Below, in pieces: positions 55,106 to 58,664 of a stretch of 58,664 bases of DNA. Made by a program: the position numbers and the translations under genes. The number at the start of each line of letters is the position of its first letter. Within the stretch, counting starts at the first letter, position 1. Under the pieces are notes generated by a model. It searched no databases and was not told where the DNA came from. It worked only from the letters and a program-made list of their open reading frames with translations. Source of the DNA: Sciscionella marina DSM 45152 (lineage in GTDB: Bacteria; Actinomycetota; Actinomycetes; Mycobacteriales; Pseudonocardiaceae); the NCBI RefSeq assembly GCF_000379465.1, contig NZ_KB905394.1, positions 1 to 58,664 on the forward strand, given 5' to 3'.

Positions 55106-56035
55106 TCACTGCCGGTGAGGCGGCCGCACTCCAGGGATGGTGGTCATCTGCTCGGCGAGGAAGTCCCGGAGCAGCCGGACTCGAGCGATATCGGCCCGTT
55201 CCGGCACGACGAGCATGTTCAGTGGCATCGGCGCACAGCTGTACCCGGGGAGCACGGTGTGCAGCAACCCGTCGCGGAGCAGATCATCGACGAGCCACTG
55301 GGGTACGGGCGAGACACCGCGACCGCTGAGAAGGGCCTCCCGAGCCGCATGACCGTGGTCGATGCGGAGACGGGGAGTGAAGGTAGCGATGTGCGCCGTG
55401 CCCTGCTCATCGATGAGGGTCAGCTCGTGGCTTCTGGCGACGCCCGTCCGGCGGATCACGTCGTGCGAAAAGAGATCTTCCGGCGACCCCGGCGTCCCGC
55501 GCCGCGCGAGATAGGTGGGGGAAGCCACGAGAATCTGGTGCGCTTCGCCGAGCGGGCGCAGGCGCAGTTCACTGTCCGGCTGCTCGCCGAGCGCGATGGC
55601 GATATCCACGCCGTCACGGATCAGATCGGAGCGTTCATCGGTGAGGACGAAATCCACGCGAATGTCGGGGTGCCGATCCTGGAACTCGAAGATCAGTCTG
55701 CTCAGCTGCAGGACGCCGAAGAAAGCCGAGCAGGATACGCGCACTTTTCCGGACGCGTCGGCCTTGGCGTCCTCGAGCTCCTGGCCCGCCTGCTCGACCT
55801 GACGCAGAATTTCCGTGGCACGCGCGTAATAGCGGCTCCCCTCGTCGGTCAACGCGATGCTTCTGGTGGTGCGGCTGAACACGGAAACCCCGAGCGCATC
55901 CTCCAGATCGCGCACATGCCGCGTGACGGTGGACTGGCCGACACCGAGATCCCGTGCGACGGCGGAGAAACTGCCACTTTCGGCGACCCGGACGAAGGTG
56001 CGCATTCGATCGAGCGTGACTTCTGATTTATGCAT
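55106..56035 (-). CDS. LysR-type regulator
   Basis: A 309-residue LysR protein of the CrgA/DsdC-like branch. RTFVRVAESGSFSAVARDLG with VGQSTVTRHVRDLE is the helix-turn-helix, and VRVSCSAFFGVLQL and RDGVDIAIALGEQPDSEL belong to the ligand domain. It is divergent from the deacetylase/NmrA-like pair with only 67 bases between starts, so it most likely controls them. No clear T-N11-A box was found in that gap. Confidence 0.9.
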   Translation of the reverse strand: MHKSEVTLDRMRTFVRVAESGSFSAVARDLGVGQSTVTRHVRDLEDALGVSVFSRTTRSIALTDEGSRYYARATEILRQVEQAGQELEDAKADASGKVRVSCSAFFGVLQLSRLIFEFQDRHPDIRVDFVLTDERSDLIRDGVDIAIALGEQPDSELRLRPLGEAHQILVASPTYLARRGTPGSPEDLFSHDVIRRTGVARSHELTLIDEQGTAHIATFTPRLRIDHGHAAREALLSGRGVSPVPQWLVDDLLRDGLLHTVLPGYSCAPMPLNMLVVPERADIARVRLLRDFLAEQMTTIPGVRPPHRQ

Positions 56036-56102
56036 CGCGCGGATAGGTCCTCTCCTTCGGCGATACTAGATGACCTGTTCGGCCGCGGCTACCGTGACGC
56101 CC

Positions 56103-56936
56103 ATGGGATCTGCTCTGACCTGGCCGGATGGCAAAAAGGTCGCCGCAAAAATCTGCGTTGCGCTCGAATCCTGGTCCGATGGTCATTGGCCGGGCTACGC
56201 ACCGATGGCCGCCGCATGGCCGCTGCCCGGGGTGGAGTGCCTGCACAGCATTTCGTGGGCCGAATACGGGGCGACGACGGGCGTCTGGCGGCTGCTCGAG
56301 ATTCTGGACCGGTACGACATGCGGGCGACGTTCGGCGTCAGCGGCCGACTCGCGGAGCGGCATCCCGAACCAGTGCTGACCGCGCACGCTGCCGGACACG
56401 AGCTCGCGGCGCATTCGTACGCCCAGGACCTCGTTCCCGGACAGCTCGGTCCGGATGCCGAACGGGAGAACATCCTGCGCTGCACCGACATTCTGCGGCG
56501 GCTCACCGGCTCCCGGCCGGTCGGCTGGCTCAGCCCGCGAGCCACCCCGACCAGGAACACTCCCGATCTGCTCACCGCGGCCGGCTACCGATGGTCCGGG
56601 GACCACGGAGACCGGGATCTGCCCTATGTCACGAGCACAGCCGCTGGTCCATTGGTGTGCCTCCAACACAGCGACTTCACCGATGTGCGCGGTGCGCTGG
56701 CCGGTCCGCGAGCCTACCGGGACATTCACCTCGATCTCCTCGACTACCTGCTGCGCCAGCCGGGACCGGGCATCCTGAATCTGACCGTGCACGCGCACGT
56801 CGGAGGACGGCCACCATTCGCCGACCAGTTCGAGCAGGTGCTCCGGCAGCTCGCCGACGTCCGGGAGGATGTCTGGATTGTCACCCATCAGGAGCTCGCC
56901 GATCACGTGCTCCATGCCGCAAAGCTCGTCTCATGA
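56103..56936 (+). CDS. polysaccharide deacetylase-family (PuuE-like) hydrolase
   Basis: A 277-residue NodB-fold protein of the peptidoglycan deacetylase/PuuE-type allantoinase branch. RATFGVSGRLAERHPE and GHELAAHSYAQD (the metal-binding H-x3-H region) are typical, and PVGWLSPRATPT with VTHQELADHVL completes the family pattern. No signal peptide, so a cytoplasmic amide or imide substrate is more likely than cell wall. ATG 56103 is used; an in-frame ATG at 56070 is less well placed. It overlaps the next gene by ATGA. Confidence 0.82.
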   Translation: MGSALTWPDGKKVAAKICVALESWSDGHWPGYAPMAAAWPLPGVECLHSISWAEYGATTGVWRLLEILDRYDMRATFGVSGRLAERHPEPVLTAHAAGHELAAHSYAQDLVPGQLGPDAERENILRCTDILRRLTGSRPVGWLSPRATPTRNTPDLLTAAGYRWSGDHGDRDLPYVTSTAAGPLVCLQHSDFTDVRGALAGPRAYRDIHLDLLDYLLRQPGPGILNLTVHAHVGGRPPFADQFEQVLRQLADVREDVWIVTHQELADHVLHAAKLVS

Positions 56937-57913
56937 ACCGCACACTCGTCATCGGCGGCACCGGTGCCATGGGCAGCCGCGTCGTCGCGCAATTGCTTGC
57001 CGATACCGACGATGAGGTGACGGTACTGACCCGGAACCCGGACTCGAAGCGCGCGGCTGCGTTGGCCGACGGAAGCGACCGCGTGCGGCTCGTTCGGGGC
57101 GACGCAGGCGATCCGCAAAGCATCCGGTCCGCACTGGACGACGTGTCCTGGGTGTTCTGCAACACCGACTTCTTCTCCACGAAAAGCCCGATCGCCGAGT
57201 TCACCCAGGGCACCAGCATCCTCGAAGCTGCCCGGCTACGGGGGATCGACCGGTTCGTGTGGTCCTCGCTGGACAGCGCAGCCACCCTGACCGCAGGGCG
57301 CATTCTCGTGCCCCACTACGAGGCCAAGGCCGCGGTCGCCGCGCACATCCAGCTCCACCGATCCGAAGAGATGATGCGGCATGAGCGAGACGGATGGTAC
57401 TCCGAACACGTCTCGGTCCTGGTGACCTCGCCGTACTTCGAAAACCTCCAGTCACGCCTTTCGCCCGCGGCCGAGGGCGACGAGCATGTGGTGTTCACCC
57501 TGCCGCTCGGCTCCGGCCGGTATCCCATGATCGGGCTCGACGACATCGCCTGGTTCGCCGTACACATGCTCGAGCACTGGCAATCATGGGGTGCGCGCGA
57601 TCTCGCCGTGGCCGCCGACAGCCTCACCGGGAACGAGATCGCGGCGACCTTCGAGCGGGTGACCGGCATCCCCGCCCGCTACGCCGAACTGCCACTCGAC
57701 GCGCTCCGGACCGGCACTCCCGAAGTCGGTCACGACTACGCCGGCATGTTCGGATTCTTCCAGCACTATGACCTCGCCGGTAACGCTCGCGACCTCGATC
57801 TGTTGCGGCGACTCCATCCCACTCTGATGACCTTCGAAAACTGGCTGCGCCGGACCGGCTGGGATGGCGGTCGGCGCGAAGTCCAGCAGTTCACGCCCGA
57901 GCTGTCTCCATAG
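56933..57913 (+). CDS. NmrA-like NAD(P)-binding protein
   Basis: A 326-residue atypical short-chain dehydrogenase of the NmrA/HSCARG type. LVIGGTGAMGSRVVAQLL is the Rossmann motif and TVLTRNPDSKRAAAL the NADP-type loop. FVWSSLDSA lacks the usual YxxxK proton relay, as in NmrA-type redox sensors. The ATG overlaps the deacetylase TGA, so the two are coupled. Either a reductase for the deacetylase product or a redox-sensing protein. Confidence 0.85.
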   Translation: MNRTLVIGGTGAMGSRVVAQLLADTDDEVTVLTRNPDSKRAAALADGSDRVRLVRGDAGDPQSIRSALDDVSWVFCNTDFFSTKSPIAEFTQGTSILEAARLRGIDRFVWSSLDSAATLTAGRILVPHYEAKAAVAAHIQLHRSEEMMRHERDGWYSEHVSVLVTSPYFENLQSRLSPAAEGDEHVVFTLPLGSGRYPMIGLDDIAWFAVHMLEHWQSWGARDLAVAADSLTGNEIAATFERVTGIPARYAELPLDALRTGTPEVGHDYAGMFGFFQHYDLAGNARDLDLLRRLHPTLMTFENWLRRTGWDGGRREVQQFTPELSP

Positions 57914-58029
57914 CCGGTGTCCCAGTGGAAGAAAGGCAACCCGCCGAGCCGGCTCTTGCCCCGTCTGCGGGTCACTGCGTCACGGCCTGTTCGAGCACAT
58001 CGGCGGTGTTTCCGGCATACGGCGGGACG

Positions 58030-58278
58030 ATGCCGGTCACTCGTCATGCGGTGGCGCCCCTACTCGGTATGGAAGACGATCTCGCCGTGGTGGGTCAGGC
58101 GGGCACCGGCAACGAAGTGTCGGCGGTGATCCGCGCCCATCGGCCTGATATCGCGGTACTCGATATCGAGATGCCCGGGCTCGACGGCGCCCAGGTCGCC
58201 GAACACGTCGCCACACACCATCCCGGTACCCGCTGTGTCGTCCTCACCCGCCACGCCCACGACCACGGATGGCTGTGA
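58030..58278 (+). pseudogene. truncated response-regulator receiver domain
   Basis: The frame encodes GMEDDLAVVGQAGTGNEVSA then RPDIAVLDIEMPGLDGAQVA, the middle of a NarL-type receiver domain with its phosphorylatable Asp (in LDIEMPG). The N-terminal acidic pair is absent, the frame stops after VVLTRHAHDHGWL, and there is no DNA-binding domain or partner kinase. Probably a decayed fragment rather than a single-domain regulator. Confidence 0.6.
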
Positions 58279-58353
58279 CCCAGATCAGCACAGCCCGACA
58301 CGAGCCGCAGGGGTGACCGACCACTCGCCGCCCCGACCACCCGGCAAACTAGC

Positions 58354-58379
58354 TTAAATAGACAGAATGTCGCTATAGT
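58354..58379 (+). promoter_or_regulatory. promoter with a GACA-N3-TGTC dyad
   Basis: TATAGT (58374-58379) is a good -10. GACAGAATGTC (58361-58371) is an inverted repeat in the spacer, a likely operator. TTAAAT just upstream is a poor and badly spaced -35. It precedes the ORF at 58408. Confidence 0.5.
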
Positions 58380-58407
58380 GGGGTGGTGGGGCACCGAAGG
58401 AGCAAGC

Positions 58408-58664
58408 ATGCGGATCTCGACCGGTGGGGCAGGAACAGCCCGGCTCAGCGCCGACATCGACCTGGCACGTGGCGGTCACCATCCCGCAACACACCTGCCC
58501 GAGCAGGCCGACCTGCGCTTCGAGGAACACGTCGAAACACTCATCGACAACGGCGACCGAGTCACAGTCACCGTCGCCTCCAGCCACGAAAACACCCCGG
58601 ACCTCATCGTCGGCACCGACGAAGCACACTCGCCAGCGCGCCGACCGGTATTCGGCCCGGACGA
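58408..58664 (+). CDS. unidentified protein, cut by the window end
   Basis: The first 85 codons of a frame that is still open at the window end. It has a strong GAAGGAG six bases before its ATG and a good -10 upstream, so it is probably real. The product begins MRISTGGAGTARLSADIDLA and later has LRFEEHVETLIDNGDRVTV, acidic and without membrane segments. I do not recognise it. Confidence 0.6.
   Translation, partial: MRISTGGAGTARLSADIDLARGGHHPATHLPEQADLRFEEHVETLIDNGDRVTVTVASSHENTPDLIVGTDEAHSPARRPVFGPD

Overview
This is a high-GC, gene-dense chromosomal window that reads as an actinomycete. Pseudonocardiales-like is my inference; no rRNA or other phylogenetic marker is present. The reasons are GC-rich third codon positions, GTG and TTG starts, many translationally coupled genes (ATGA or TGATG junctions), Tat-exported oxidoreductases, a DUF222/HNH gene and a GPP34 gene. 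I see no rRNA, tRNA, transposase, prophage, CRISPR array or PKS/NRPS genes. Functions come from reading motifs; no database search was run.

Layout. (1) 0.5-5.9 kb: a small membrane protein, then a minus-strand coupled operon of sugar kinase, DMT-type transporter and Tat-exported GH36-like alpha-galactosidase, with a divergent GntR/UTRA regulator. (2) 5.9-10.5 kb: two ACMSD-type amidohydrolases, an aldehyde dehydrogenase and a LysR regulator. The two amidohydrolase promoters share a spaced motif containing a LysR box. (3) 10.4-22 kb: an esterase (frameshifted), a TetR, a secreted AttH/CrtC-like protein, a Tat-exported FAD oxidoreductase, a GAF/Fis regulator, an acyl-CoA ligase, a GMC dehydrogenase with a CxxCxxCxxxC motif, and its Tat-signal partner. 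A 17-bp dyad recurs in front of both oxidoreductase operons. This looks like an extracytoplasmic oxidation system of unknown substrate.

(4) 22.4-24.4 kb: an S9 peptidase facing the remnant of a prolyl oligopeptidase. (5) 24.5-36.9 kb: a ureide/glyoxylate block: malate synthase, hydroxypyruvate isomerase, tartronate semialdehyde reductase, glyoxylate carboligase, allantoicase, NCS1 permease, IclR regulator, racemase-like protein, allantoinase and an HpcH/HpaI-like lyase. Allantoin is imported and hydrolysed to allantoate and ureidoglycolate. Glyoxylate then goes to malate or, through tartronate semialdehyde, to glycerate. No classical ureidoglycolate lyase is present. A TWTC-N7..9-GAAW motif precedes every transcription unit of the block.

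(6) 37-41 kb: a frameshifted secreted trypsin-like protease, a flavin-dependent acyl-CoA-dehydrogenase-like enzyme, a fasciclin remnant and a frameshifted HNH gene. (7) 41-47.8 kb: GPP34 and DUF3159 genes, a MerR/SpoIIM-like pair, a TetR-TetX-like monooxygenase-hydrolase operon with a palindromic operator, and a winged-helix protein. (8) 47.8-58.7 kb: a GntR remnant, a dehalogenase-like hydrolase with duplicated operators and a 17-bp repeat at its stop codon, gamma-glutamyltransferase, a large membrane protein, a LURP-one-like protein, a YrhK-like protein, a LysR beside a deacetylase/NmrA pair, a truncated response regulator and an unidentified ORF running off the end.

Three genes carry apparent frameshifts, two of them consistent with one missing C in a C run. 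Either the assembly has homopolymer errors or these genes are decaying; read data would decide.
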